Assembly (NCBI GenBank): GCA_012184525.1
Contig: WOFQ01000011.1
Span: 124,001-188,000 of the forward strand
DNA length: 64,000 nucleotides
Source of the DNA: Xenoacremonium recifei
Lineage: Eukaryota > Ascomycota > Sordariomycetes > Hypocreales > Nectriaceae
Reading direction: 5' to 3'
Shown here: positions 23,828 to 36,825 of the stretch, piece after piece
Layout of the letters: every line of letters starts with the position of its first letter
How positions within the stretch are numbered: position 1 is the first letter of the stretch
Notes under the pieces: model-generated
The model's database searches: none
What the model saw: only the letters and a program-made list of their open reading frames with translations
What the model was told of the DNA's origin: nothing
Position numbers and translations under genes: made by a program

Positions 23828-26800
23828 CGCGAATGAGTGCGGCATACGAAAACGCCAAGTAGTTGCTTTTGTGAACGACGGCGACAGCGAGTTGCTGAGA
23901 GATCGACTCCCGTACCCGACGGGACGGTTCGAGCAACCAGGAACATGAAGATCAGTGTTTGCTCGACAGTCCACACGTGTGCTGTGGACTCGAGAGCTAC
24001 GGTTTCTTGGGATCCTTTCCCTCGAAACCGTGCTGCGCGCTCTGTAACGAACCAACAGAGAAAGATCAGCAGGCGGGAGATCTGGGGGCTTCGGCTTGTT
24101 CGAGGAGGCATCGACAACAGGACCCTCCCATCTCGATTTTTGCCCCTCTTCCGCCGTCTAAGCTTAGGCTGGCTGCCGTAGCGCTAGGTCCGTCTCTAAC
24201 GGTCTTTTTGAGCAGCCAAGCCCTGTCCAGCCGCTAATCGCAGCGTCCGGACCCAGAGTCCGATTGCGCCAAAACACGTGAGGGTCAGCTTCGAGCCGTC
24301 ACGGCAAGTACTGTGTATGGTACGGAGTGCTCCGCCGCATGTTCCTTCACGGATGAGGCCACAAGTTGATGAGAGAATAGATGAAACGAGCTGGACTGTG
24401 CGTTGGAATGTGTCTGGATAGAGCTTGCCAAGGTCAATTAGGTGGTTGCGCCCCGAAGGAACTGCTCGTATTCTCATCAACGAAATGAACCGTCGTTGAG
24501 GTGGTGAGCAATCCATCCGAAAGGCCCCGAGGCTCGCAAGGTCTGGTCATGTCAGTATCTGGCCTGTGCTTCAGCTCAATTTGATACACTGGAGACGGGC
24601 TATCCGATAGAGAGGTCAGGATGTTGACAGAGTCTTAGCTGGTCAAAGATTCCATTGCCCTGCGTGTGACAGGTGAGTGTGCCCAGACAAGAGCCAACTA
24701 CTCCAATCTATCCATCTCGACAGATTGAGTGCAAAAGCATGGAGCTCAGACCAACTCTCACGGCATCTTTTCGCTGTAATTTCACTGAAGCCCACTTGGT
24801 GATCTCATGGCGAGATGAGGTTCGAGGTGAAGAAAACCAGAGGTTGAGGATGAGACTCAATAGGCGTCGAGATGAGGCTGACCTCTGGCTCTGAAGCGCT
24901 GCCGTCGACGTTACACTGCCCTCCCTCCCGTCTTCTGAGGCGCACTGGGGAATGCTGGTCGATTCTGAGACAGCCCCTAGTCGTGGGGGTGGGCGCTGAG
25001 TGGCCTCTCAAGAAGTCCTTGGCTGCTTCGGGTTGGTCTTGTCCACTCGTCAAGTGAGCACCTCGACCCTTTCATTTCATTTTGAGAGATGAACCTCCTG
25101 CGGTCCATGTCGCCTGATGTCGAGATTGGAGAATGCAGAGCTGTCAAATGACATCCTAGCCAGGTCCATCTCGTGATGTTTTGGGTTGGATCTTGTTTCT
25201 AGAAGAAATTGGGTTACCAGAACGGGAGATCACTGACACCTCGGACATCTCCATGCGGGAGATGGCCCCTCGGTCATTCACCGATGCAACTGTGCAAAAG
25301 GGCCGTCCCCATCTGCCGGGAGCTGCTGGTTGTGATCGACAGTATCATCAATCTCGGGTATCTGGACCAAGTGGACTGTTTCCAACTTACACGGCGGGAG
25401 CCTGAACGTAGGAACGGGATCGTTAGTAGGTGGTCAAGTCGCTTCTCCAATGCTGATAATGGACGAGCAATGTATCGCTGGAAGATTTTCTTCTCTCTTG
25501 GCCAAAATGGAGCCCACATCACATCCTGTAAGCGCAAGATGAGGGCTCCAGCTTGACCCAGAGAGGTGTTCCGTGACCCCCTACCCCCTAAAAGCATTGC
25601 CTAGCCATTGGACCCATTTCGTGCATCCAAGAGCCGGATCGACGCCTTGGAGGTGACGCTTGAGAGATAGCTCCGGCACCGCTGTGCAATTTGGGGACTC
25701 ATATGCCGTCCGGTTGGGAAGCATAATGAGATCCCTTTTAAGATAACCACAATCAAACTGAGCGTCCAGGGTCACCCTCGTCATGGCTTGTTTCAGTCGT
25801 CCCTTTTGGGCTTACCCCTTCGCCGTCGGGGAGCTTGAATCGGGGATAGTAAGACGGAGACGAGAAGTTCAACACCAAAACAGGGCCCCTTGGACGTCGT
25901 AAGCACCGGTCAGAGCCCGGGCAAAATCCCTTCAAGACCAGCCGCGATCTGAAAGGCAGGAAACTTTTCAGGGACCTGACGATTGGGTGTTCCGAGAGCC
26001 ACCAACAACGCACAGTCCGGGTTTAAGTGTTCGACCCCTGCAATTTTTGGTGGAGTACTTCGTAGGAAAGCCAGTGCCCGTTTGTTTCTAACTGTCCTGG
26101 TAGGAACTTTGGCTCCGACCAACAACCCATGCACGCTCTCGCCCAATAGGTACGGGTTAGACATAGGGCATAGAGGACGTGACCACAGTCTTTGACAGTG
26201 TGACCGTGTGATAGTGCCTCTCCGACTAAACCGGGTCATCGTACTCCGCATAGTAGGCTGGCGCCCGACGTGTGTTGAAAAGGTCGATGCAACGTTTGAG
26301 GTTGTTTTTAGCTTATGATTGATAAGAGCAGAAAGATTGTGCACCCCATAGGAAGAGAGTATGGCGTCTCGTGGTCGTGTCTCCTAGGGCGCAGAGTGGC
26401 GTGCGAGTTGATATCTGAACCTGGACAAAAACCCGGTGAATCTGAGGTGGAGAGAGAATGAACGCCTGTCAACCTGAGGGGCCTGCTTAACGCCGATGTT
26501 AGTTAGGTTTGATCCGCACAACATCTAGTGGGTGGCCGTCTATCTACGTGTCAGGGCTCTGGTGGTGAAGACCTAGTCCGACAGAGCAGAACTGGGGCCT
26601 CGAGAAGCTGTTTCGTCGGCTGACGGCTACGAGCTTCCAGGAAGCTCAAAGCCATGTATGTCCCTTGTTCCATGTCGGATGCTGCAAGTCGCCCTTTTGC
26701 ATTCCCATGGCCTTGCTAGCACCAGATATGCGGCCTGAGGCCAGCTGCCATTATTCCCGGCGCGGCTTGGTGTTGGGCAAGGTATGTATGAGACCTCGGC

Positions 26801-29800
26801 CAGTGACTGGCTGCAATCGCGGAGGCCCTTGTCTAGCTTCAACGCCACACCCATCATCGGGTCAGCGAACGGGCGGGTCAAGCGGAGCTGTCTGACGCAT
26901 GGGAGCCTGAGGCGAGCATGAAGCGAGCAATGGCGAGGTTTTCAGAGCAGCGAAACCCGGAAGAGGAGAAGGTGCAGTAGCTCGATGGGTGGGAGAAACA
27001 AGCGGTGCGGCGCATACTGTGTACGCTGCAGGAAGCGCGCAGCATAGAGCAGAATGTGGTATGCATGCAGCAATTGATGTAATATGTTAATGGATGAATG
27101 GTTTGGGTATTCTGTAGGGAATGTTGAGTGGAAGAAGTTGATGAACAGAGCAAGATCCAATGGGTTGAAGTGGGATGCAGGAGCATATCTTCCTGGCTCC
27201 TGCCTTTCTTTGTTGACGATGCGCACTGGGGAAAGAGCACCCAACTGCTGTATGAATGACGGTGTTGGCACCTTCCACACACTGTATATGCGTTTTTGCC
27301 CTGCTGCCTCAGGCAGTCGACGAAGCGTCCATTTCGCCTCCATCACCACCTCTCACAGACAAACGAGGGCGAACCAAATCAATCACAAATCACGCACCCC
27401 ACTTGCTTCCCTTCCCTTTCACCAGAAAGCCTTCTTTGCAAAAAGCCTCCCCGATGTGGAGGAGGGCGTTGGGCTAGCACAAAGACGAGGCGAATCCAAG
27501 TGCCAGACGAGGCAAGCAACTTGGAGGTCGCGACTAGTTGGGTAATAACCCACCCCGAACCGGCGACAAAGAACCCGCCAGGCACACTCAATTCGATGGC
27601 TTAATCCAACCAAGCCTCTGCTCTGTCCAGTGGTGCCTCGGGCCTACACACACCACATCCGCATTGGATGCTACCACGGCAAAGCAGCAGAGCCTGTGAG
27701 TGCACATGTACCGTGTACCGCAGCCAAGACGCCGCTGTAGCTAATGGAAGCGTTTGTTGCCCGGCAGGCTCATCAACCCGGGCTGATGGCGGCGGAATAG
27801 CATCATTGTGATGGGGAACGCCTTGCTGGGGGAACGAATCCGTGAACCCTTGGCCCTATGGCATCACGACAACACCACACAGCCCCAGAGGAGCAGGCCT
27901 ATTGCGACCCCAGAAGCCTGGCAAGTGGCAGGACTCTGACGCTGTCCCACCACCTGGCTGGGCGATATCTGGCTGTCTGGAGCACGATGACGGAGTTGTG
28001 AATGCCCTCAGGGTTTGGCATGTCGTCGCCCTGTCCCTGTGGGAGCAGTCCGCGGCATCGCGGGAGGGGCACTACGTCAAGTCAAGTGGGCAAACACCAT
28101 ACCCGAGCTGGGCAATCCCGGGCTTCTGATGTCAAGTCCCAAGGACCCCCTCTCGGCTTTCCGTTGTGAGAGAGTGAGTGAGTGGTGCTCTCCAATCTCT
28201 AAACCAGAAGCGCGACACTGACCATGTCTGTTCGAACGAGAGGCACCAGGGCCCCGGCGTTGTTTCAATTCCTCTCACCGTCTTGTGTTTCTCGTCTGTG
28301 TGTCTGTCCCACACCTTACGTCAAGGCTCCCAATGGGTCGACACCCTCCCGCGACAAGGGCCATCCGCGGCTCGACGCCTCCCGGGGTGCTGATGGGCGG
28401 CCCAAAGGTATCCGGTACTCCTTGTGCCGTCTCTCTGCAGCCCCCCCCGGCCGTCCCCCAACGCCCCCTCCTCTCCTCAAGGCGGGCCACCCTCGGAGTC
28501 CCTTGGCGCCGCAGGGTTACTGCGTCTTGGGGAGCGTTGACAGGGGGGGCCCCATGATGCAACCCAGAACTGGCAAGCTATCCCACTCCCATGACCACAA
28601 CCTTACAGTACAGAGGAGCAGTACGGCTCGGGAGGGCTTTCAAGAGCCATTTACAACTCTCAAGAGTTCCGTGACGCTAAGCAGGTATCTGCGGGTCTCC
28701 TCTCGATGCTGCCGTTGAGTGGCTTGCGATGCGTGCGTGCCCGTCCACGTCTTCAGAGTTCAGACCGCACGCGCTACTCGATACGTACCGAAATTGTTCT
28801 GCCAGTCCCTGCATAATCCCGTCCAGCACAAGCCCGACTGGACTGGCACTGGCTCGCCCTCCTCCTCACCAGCGCGCGACCTCCACATCAGTGGCGTCGC
28901 CCGGGGACAGACGGCCAGCCTTCTTTGAGGGTCCTTTGCAAACTGCCGTAGCCTTATCCACCCCCATCTCAGTCTGTTGTCTCAAAGTTGCGCTTGATCA
29001 CACCCCCCTCCCCTGGCCCGTTCCTCTCCCAAGATTCCTCGTACCCCCCCAAGGGTACATCTGCCACCCCCTCCAACAGAGTACCTGCTCTGATCCACAG
29101 TTTCCGCTGCCGTCGACATCATTTTTGGCAGCCCGTTCCTTGGGAAGGTCTGAGAGGTTTTGGAGAGACAGACACACATGGAGGGCGAGTATAAACGGCC
29201 CTCGTCCGTCCGTCGCGGCGCCGGCAAGAGAATTGTTTTTTTCTGCTTCTCCATCTCATCTGAGAAGAACCGACATAACAAAGTCTAATTCACTGCCGTT
29301 CTGATTCAGGGCAGTGACATCTTGATTCCACCGACCCATCGCGGCGACGATCCATCTCAGCATCTTCTTCTCTCGACGACTTATCGACCACCGCCTCGCT
29401 GATCGCTGCGCTGTCTACGGCCGCGGACGCTATCTAGCTGCCGTTGGGCTGTCAAAATTGGCCTTCAAGAGGGAAGAGGGCCATCATCTTAACCTGGTCC
29501 ACCCCCTGGTCGGCTCCTGGCTCCTTGCAACCCTACCTCATCGCGCCAACCCTGGCCCCGTCGGCCTTTGCGAAAGGACATCGGCCTGCCGATCACTTAG
29601 ACCAGAGTCGTCACACCTCTTTGCCTGCGAGACGGGGGAACTCCACACGCCTCCCGCTGCCCAGTCAAGCCTGTCCTGCTTCACAGTCGGATTGACGCAC
29701 GTCAATTCGCACCGGGACACTTAAGACTTCGCTGATCCCACCCTGCTCCAACGACACTCTCCATACAAACTCCAGTTCAGACGGGATCTTCTCTCGTCTT

Positions 29801-29978
29801 TAATCTGTGCGACCGACTTGGCTTTGCTTCTAGTCGGGATCCCGCATCTGATCAACAAACCTTTTTTCCTCTGGAAACCGTCCAACATCATATGCTCACA
29901 CGGTCAACGCACACTTTTGCACACTCTTCATAGTCGATTCCGTGCGCCAACGACGACAACTCCAACACCAACTTCAAT

Positions 29979-31255
29979 ATGACCATGACTCTGGACACGA
30001 CGCAGCAGCGCTTCGGTCCCCCGTTGAACTTCGACTATCCCGGACCTGCGCAACCTCCTGCCTTCTCTAACCCGTGGACATCTTCGTCTTCACCTCAACA
30101 GCCCACCCCGGCCACCAGCGGCCTCTACGTTGGCAGCCAGCCCGGCCTCAACCCCAACATGATGGCCGGCAAGCACCAGCCCAATGCTCGCGCGAGCAGC
30201 AGCAGCGCTTCCTCAATGGCATCCTACGGCTCAATGCCCGTTCCCAACCCCTCAGCAGGTAGCCACCACCACTATTTCCCCTCCAAATTGGAGATTCTCG
30301 AACACCAAGACTTACACAAATCTCAAGATCTTCTAAGCATCAACCGTTTGCAAACCACCTCTGCTCCCTACGGAGACGCTGCCTACGCCACTTCGGCCTC
30401 TCCTGTGAGCGGCCACTTTGCTGCCACCTCAGCTGCCCCCTACGATACCATGGGCTATGCGCCTGCACCCATTCGACCCACGGCATTTTCACTTGCTCCT
30501 GATGCGGACCATGCCAGGAGGTTTTCTCAGCCGTCAGTACTCCCCGGTGTCCGTGGAATTGATCCTCTTGAGACTCCCACGGGCACAAGGCCAATGCACC
30601 GGAACTCCTTGGTTGACTTTGATCACAGAGGTCTCCAGCCTGATGACCGGAGAAGCTTCGCGGACGCTCTTGATGCCAGCCACGGCATGCTCGCCATGAG
30701 CCAGGAGACGCCCCGAAACATCTACGGCGCTCGTAGCGACAGGTCCTCCGTCGACTCGTACGGCTTCCCTTCAACCCACTCCACGAGCTCCTCCATCTCG
30801 TCCAGCAACTTCAGCTCCTACTACGGCGGCGATTCAGTCTCGGACTACTCTACTGCAGGATCGGACATTGAGTCCGTCAACTCTCGCACTCTGCCCCGAC
30901 CTCAAGGCCTTATGGCTTCTCAGATCCCTCCTGCCCCCCAGTCCATGATGGGCCAGTTCAGCTCCAAGGTTTCCTCTAGCACCCAAAAGAAGCACAAGTG
31001 CAAGGTTTGCGACAAGCGCTTCACTCGCCCCAGTTCGCTCCAGACCCATATGTACAGCCACACCGGCGAGAAGCGTATGTGTTCTCCGTTGAATTGAATA
31101 TGGAATTTTCACTAACTATGAACATAGCCTTTGCTTGCGAGGTTGAAGGCTGTGGCCGTCACTTTTCCGTGGTCTCTAACCTGCGAAGGCACCGAAAGGT
31201 TCACCGAGGCGAAGCACGCTCTGAGGCTGGATCCGAGGACCATCACTCAGACTAA
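29979..31255 (+). CDS. flbC: FlbC-like C2H2 zinc-finger transcription factor
   Basis: FlbC-type factors act in the nucleus to promote asexual development in moulds. Two exons, 29979-31074 and 31128-31255, give 407 residues. The N-terminal 335 residues are low-complexity Ser/Pro/Tyr-rich. The C terminus holds two classical fingers: KCKVCDKRFTRPSSLQTHMYSH (from Cys341) and ACEVEGCGRHF followed by SNLRRHRKVH. They are joined by the TGEKP linker, and the intron falls exactly in that linker (phase 1, CTAAC branch site at about 31112). The finger pair is the reason for the FlbC call; other C2H2 factors cannot be excluded. Positions 30259-30326 may be an additional in-frame intron (GTAGCC donor, CTTAC branch, AAG acceptor), which would shorten the protein by about 23 residues and join PSA to DLLSINRLQ. 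Confidence 0.78.
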
Positions 31256-32345
31256 TGTTACAACAATCTTCGACTCTTACGAAAACCGATCGGCTAAAGA
31301 CTACTGTTTCGTGACTGAAGCATGTCTTTTACCGAGACGACTGGCGCGAGCTGTTGCCTCTTGACGATATATGAAGCAGCAGCTCCTTAATGGAACCGAC
31401 TTACTGGAACAACTTACTGGATTTAATCAACTGCAAAGACTTTACCACCTTCACACAAATATAACTACATCACGGCAAGCGGGGCATAGAGAAACGGACC
31501 AAAAGGCTGGTTGATGATGGGGATTGCAACGTTCGGAGTGCGGACGGGTAGCACGGCTGTGTATATTCTTCGAGTCGATCGTTCGAAGGGGGGCGGCATC
31601 TCGCAGCCATTACCCCCCACGCAGTCATCTAGCGGAATTTTTTTTATGAGGGGCGTGTCCTTGGGACTGGTCATGGGAAGCGCGACGGACCTACCAACGA
31701 TACCCTTCCACGGCGTTTACTTTGGAGTTGGGATTTACACGATGCGGCACAGAGAGCAGTTTTTCGAGAATTTCTGGGATTTTGAAGCTCGATTTCTTTT
31801 TTATACGTTTCGAAGCGATCGCTTACGTCTGGATCTACTCGGACCCCTGCGGTGCTGGCGCACACGAGACAAGCACCACAGGGTTACCTCTATTGAATTG
31901 GATGGGAGATGATGATGAGAGCACAGCAGCAAAGGAGGCATTTGTACTATAGTGAATACGTTTTGGTGATGATATACCCGATGGATCGACAGACACAATT
32001 GGCTTCGCCCTGTGTCCGAGGAGGAATGCTTCTGAGAGCAGCTCTGAGATACGGGTTGAAGGCAGATGATGAAATGGATGACTTGGTTCATACGCAGAGA
32101 CTGGAAATACCACACAAGCTCATGATGGTTGTTCACGCACGCGATCCGACCTCGTCAAGTTTTTGCTACCCCTCGACGCTCGCGTCCTAGTGTTGCTGAT
32201 CCTTTGCTGGGGCAGCGGACACGCTCTTTGTCATTCAGGAGTATATGTACAGTAGCATACAGACGGATACCCATTCTCCGGACTAGGGGGGCGGTCTGAT
32301 AACCTGCGACACAATTCGACTGGCTCGTGCTCTCCCCATCGCATT

Positions 32346-32365
32346 CGTGTCGTGTCGTGTCGTGT
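32346..32365. repeat. (CGTGT)4 pentanucleotide repeat
   Basis: Four perfect CGTGT units. Confidence 0.9.
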
Positions 32366-32581
32366 ACTGTATCCTGCTCCGTCCGGAGGACCTCCACCGG
32401 ATGGCCCCCTTTTCCATGTACGCACGCACGACACCCCGATGCGGTGGATGACCAGCCCCCCGGGACGTTATGGCGAGGTGACGACGATCATAGCAGGATA
32501 GGGGGTTCCGAGTGGTGGTTTTGCCAGCCGTTTCACAGGATCCCGGGGGAGGGGGAGGGGGATCTCTGGACGGACCGTCTC

Positions 32582-32637
32582 GCCCTGCCCTGCCCTGCAC
32601 TCTTTGCAACGGTACGGTACGGTACGGCGGCGGCGGC
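32582..32637. repeat. Compound repeat: GCCCT, GGTAC and CGG units
   Basis: Three GCCCT units at 32582-32598 are followed within 15 bp by three GGTAC units (32611-32625) running straight into about four CGG triplets. Three different tandem arrays lie inside 60 bp. Confidence 0.9.
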
Positions 32638-33469
32638 GATGTTTCCAACGAACCGGATATGATCACCGCGCAGCCGCTCGCACACACAGACAGCGGACAG
32701 ACAACAACGGGGGAAGATCGGCTGGTGTTGTTTACTTACCCCCCAGCACCCAGCAGACCGTGGCGATCCATCTGCCGAAAGCCTCAGGCTCCCCACAGCT
32801 TCTATCTCGGAGCCTACGCCAGGGCGCCCAAGACGGGAGGCGGACGGGTTGATCTTGGCTGGACAGGGCATGGCACGGCGTTTCAGAGACGAATATCCCT
32901 GCCCGATGAGGAGGAGCGGTCGGCGGCGGGCGGTGTTGTCAAGACCGGACAAGCTTTGTGGGGTCTCGGGGGATGGATCTGGGCGGATATGCTGAGGTGA
33001 GCAGTCAGTTAACCATAACTAAGGCTCTAGAGTAGAGGAGGCTGGTGGTGATGGGTGGATATTAGGGGATAAGGGGAGAGGGAGGAGGTTTGGAGACTAC
33101 GCCTCGGTATGGCCGTTTCCACAGCCTTCGCGCGTATCCATCACGGAGGCAGTGACACTTCGCTTCTGAATCCTCAGGCACTTTACTTTACTTCGTGCAA
33201 ACTCCGTTTTCATGATCCATCGGTCTTAACCCAGAATGCCTGGCAGCAGCTGGTAGGTATTCTGTCAAGTGGGGGGGCCAAGTGGAGGTTGTCATCGCGC
33301 GCCGATTCCGCCTTTTATTTCCTCTTTCTTACATGCTCCAGCAACGCCGAGTCTAAAGCGATTTCAAGGCTGTTACTAAGGCAAATTCACTGAATTGACA
33401 GCCGCGGTGCCAGGCCAGACAGAGCTGATTCTGGGATCCGCAACTGGGGTCCGTATCTGACGACGCTTC

Positions 33470-33507
33470 GCCTTGCCCTCGCCTCGCCTTGCCCTGCCTT
33501 GCCTTAC
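33470..33507. repeat. Degenerate GCCYT pentanucleotide array
   Basis: About seven units of GCCTT, GCCCT or GCCTC. The G-rich strand is the minus strand. It lies 100 bp upstream of the GGGCA array at 33604. Confidence 0.85.
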
Positions 33508-33603
33508 CTCATATCGCATATACTTAGATCCAGGCCAGCTTCTAACTACATGCATTCCATTACGCACTCTTACCATCCCACATGCAAGGAGAATTCGCCT
33601 CCC

Positions 33604-33634
33604 GGGCAGCAGGGCAGGGCAGGGCAGGGCTGGG
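33604..33634 (+). repeat. GGGCA pentanucleotide array (G-quadruplex motif)
   Basis: Six GGG runs occur between 33604 and 33634, most separated by CA or CT. This matches the G-quadruplex pattern on the plus strand. Confidence 0.85.
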
Positions 33635-34430
33635 CCTCGCTTGGCTTCAGCAAACGGACCCTGTCTGTTTGCTCGTTTGGCGCCCGACGAGGCAAGGGGA
33701 TGGGATCATGGTAGCGAAGCGCATGCACGACCACGGCCCGTCTGGCGGCCCCGGACGGGAATTTCTGCTACAAGATGGCACGGCATGGGCAAGTTCGGTG
33801 ATGGCATGACTCTCACATGACGTCGTAGGAGCAGCCCGACGATACATACAGTATGTACGTATGTGAGGTGAAGCCGCGATTTCGATAAGAGGAGGAGGCG
33901 GCTGTGAGCTGGCGGCGCGGGTGTCACTATCTCCATCTCCATGTCCATCTCCGCGCGGGAGGCTGCGCGATGAACGCATGCATGCGGGAAGTTGATGAGA
34001 GAGACTCCAAGCGAGAAGCACCACGACGTCAGTCCCGAGGCTGGGCTTGGGCTCGCAGCCCGCTAAGCCACGAGTGCATTCCCAATGCCATGCCATGAAG
34101 AGTCTCGTCTCTAAATTACCCCGACACACGGCATGCCTCCTGCTCCAGTCTCACTGGCCGGGGGAATCTTCCATCGCCAATCGAAGGCATCCAGAGCAGA
34201 CACCGATGACGAGCGTGGACGGCCGATGACGTCGTTAGTCGCCGCGCTTGTGCGAGCCCGGCCGGGGCCAGATTGCCAGTTGCTTGCTGGTTGCACGCGT
34301 TGGTTGCGCGCGACTGGCTGGCTGGCTGGCACTGGCTTGCTGCAGCGTTTCGGGATGGGTTGGATCTTCAGGGTCCTGCTTGAACGAGGGTTGGGTTAGG
34401 CATGGGCGTCCATCCACATTCTCTCCGCGA

Positions 34431-34451
34431 GGAGGGGAGGGGAGGGGAGGG
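34431..34451 (+). repeat. GGGGA array (G-quadruplex motif)
   Basis: G runs of 2, 4, 4, 4 and 3 are separated by single A residues, a strong quadruplex pattern with one-base loops. Confidence 0.85.
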
Positions 34452-36808
34452 ACAAGATGGGAGGGGACAGCCCAGGTAGCTCCGGGGGGGCGTGGACGGA
34501 AGAAAGATACATGTTCAAAAACCTCCCCTGTGAATCCATCTTGTACTCCGTCCATTGACTTTGTGCCTCGAAGCCAACCAACGTGGAGGGAACAAACGCG
34601 AGCGAGAAAAGACTGGAGATGCGACGGAGGAATATCCCTACACCGCACTCTCAGTCTCCTCTTTGGCCCCGGTCTCAGCGCCGGCCATTGCAGCGTTTCC
34701 CCTCCCTCACATGCAGCCGACCAGACCGAGCCTGCAGCCCTCCTTCCGCCTCCAGGCCGAATGAAGCGCAATGCAGGATGTGACATGGATGGCATCACAT
34801 ATCGCACGCATCGGAGGCGGTATCGCGGTTTGCAATGCAGAAAGCAGATGCCGTTGCATTTTCCCCATCTCGCCCCCGCTTTCCGCGCGCTGCAGCCACT
34901 CACAGCGCCGCCCGTCGTCGATTTAGTCCGCCTGCGCAGTGACGTCACACGCAGCCGGCTCAGGGATCCCCTGGGAAGAAGCATCGGGATGCGGGGCCCA
35001 CGCCCCTCCCGCAACGTCATCTGTGAGGGCGGCGATTGGCTGCGACGACACATTGCAGGACCAGAGCGGGGTAGAGAGCGAATATGTGGGACTGGACTCT
35101 TTTCGCTGTCTGTGGTTGGTGGAGGTGGGAGAGGGGGTGCGCGCAGCGATTTGGGGGCCAATTGGGGAAGGCCGCTGGGAGGGAGATCTTCCTGTTCGGG
35201 ACATTCGCCCTGGGAGGGAGCAAGCAAACAAGCAAGCAACAAGACTTCAACGTGCTCCGAGATGATTTGAGGGAGTTTGCAATGGAGCCGGTCTGCGGGC
35301 GGCGATGGCATGAGGTTATCGTGAAGCATGACTGAACTGTCGGGCTCCGGAGCCAGTTTTTGTGGCGCGAACTGCTGTCGACTCGCACGGCCCATGGACA
35401 TGACGAGTCAAGCATCAGGAACTGCGAAATCCCACCCAGCGATGGATGAATCCACGCCTGTTTTTCTTTGACAGCTAGCTGCATGAGAGACAAGTGCAAG
35501 GGCGGCGAAAGTGCAGCGCAGAGTGAAGAGAAAAGTGCAGCAATTACGACAGCCATGCGTATCTCTAGCCCACTCCCCGTGATGGGCTTTCGCGCTCCCA
35601 GAATGCCATGCTTGGACAGAAATACCGTCCGCTGCCGTGCCGTGTCTTGCCTTTGCCTTTTGCCACCGCCCTGCAGCAGTAGCTGGACAGGGCGCGCAAG
35701 GGGAGCGAGAAAAAGCAAGAAAAGCCTGCTTGACGCTGCTGGTACCCGGTACTTCGGCTGGGATGCGCTACTGTAAATGCTCTGGGCAGTGCTTTGCATG
35801 TGTATGTACTTGTATTTGCTTCTGCTGGCTGGGGCAAGGGATGGGATCAAGGTTGTTGTATGTGAAAGCTGTTGGTGACGGTTGGGTCTGGCGCCTTGTT
35901 AGCAGCTTTAGCAGCTGAGCTACTGTATCGGCAGCTGTCGAGCTGTTTTAGCGAGGGCTGGCGGCGGGCGATGCTGCCTATCCAGCTGGACATGGGAAAG
36001 CTGAACAAAGCCGGTATTTTGAGGTGGAGGATAGTTTTCTCGTATTGCTGTTATCCTGTCCTTTATTTGTGTCGCAGCGGCGGAGGAAACAGTCCTGGCT
36101 TTGGAGCTTGATGCTCTGGCTGACTTCCCGTCCCTCCAAGTCAACACGGAAAGGGCTGCAGCCGCCGCCTCACACATTTTTTAATCGTCTCCCGCACCGA
36201 TTATCAGATCATGGAGGGGAGGGAGGGTGTCAGCGGGGCAAAAGTGATTCAAATCCCAGCTGTGGCTTTCCAGGGCGGGCGTTGACTGCTGCTAACTGGC
36301 TCTGTCTCGAGACTATCGTGTTAGTCTCGATGCGAAATCAAGCTATCGCGAAGCCAGCAGAGTGACATAATAAGGCACCAGCTTATGTCAAGGCTGCGGT
36401 TCCGCGCATTTGATATGTACCTTATTGGAGCAGCTATTACGGCGCAGCAGAGTTGCCACAAGCTGAACTGAACTGAGCTGTACTCTGTACCTGTGATATC
36501 TTCACGATTATAGCCCAGCGGCTGACGGCCGGCGTCCCGCGGACGCAAGCCCATCCAGGATCCCGCACCGGCCGCCCGCCCGCGGCATCTCATCCGGGGT
36601 CAGCCCCGAATTCCAGCGAGGCAGTGGACAGGAATTTGCCAAGCTTGCGGCGATGTATCGAGTACACGCTCCAGCTTACACGGTGATCACAGCACGAAAG
36701 GGCCATAGTTCTGAGTGAGCAATGGGCATACATACAGCCTAAACCCGCCCGCCCCGTCACAGTGCTATCACGCAGTCACGAGGCCTCCTTCTGGCGCGGG
36801 GTTGCGAT

Positions 36809-36825
36809 GGGTTGGGTTGGGTTGG
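36809..36825 (+). repeat. (GGGTT)3 pentanucleotide repeat
   Basis: Three GGGTT units. It resembles but does not match the TTAGGG telomere repeat. Confidence 0.85.

Larger units (their letters stand above)
19040..29978. other. 10.9-kb gene-free tract between rax2 and the flbC-like gene
   Basis: I find no frame with recognisable protein features, splice-supported extension or consistent codon bias. Long open frames here (for example 28224-28718 and 28729-29304) translate to Pro/Ser/Arg-rich text typical of C-rich non-coding DNA. The tract contains many short tandem repeats and G-rich runs, listed separately. From about 28900 to 29978 it is C/T-rich and probably includes the leader of the downstream zinc-finger gene. 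Confidence 0.6.

Noticed and set aside
28224..29304. 164- and 191-codon plus-strand frames as genes
   Set aside because: Low-complexity Pro/Ser/Arg composition, overlapping open frames on the other strand, and no splice-supported extension.
34235..35401. 388-codon minus-strand frame as a protein-coding gene
   Set aside because: The opposite strand is equally open, the composition is typical of GC-rich non-coding DNA and no domain is recognisable.
36230..36262. tRNA T-loop-like TTCAAATCCC
   Set aside because: The flanking bases do not form a five-pair stem and there is no cloverleaf.
36809..36825. Interstitial telomere repeat
   Set aside because: The unit is GGGTT, not TTAGGG, and only three copies are present.
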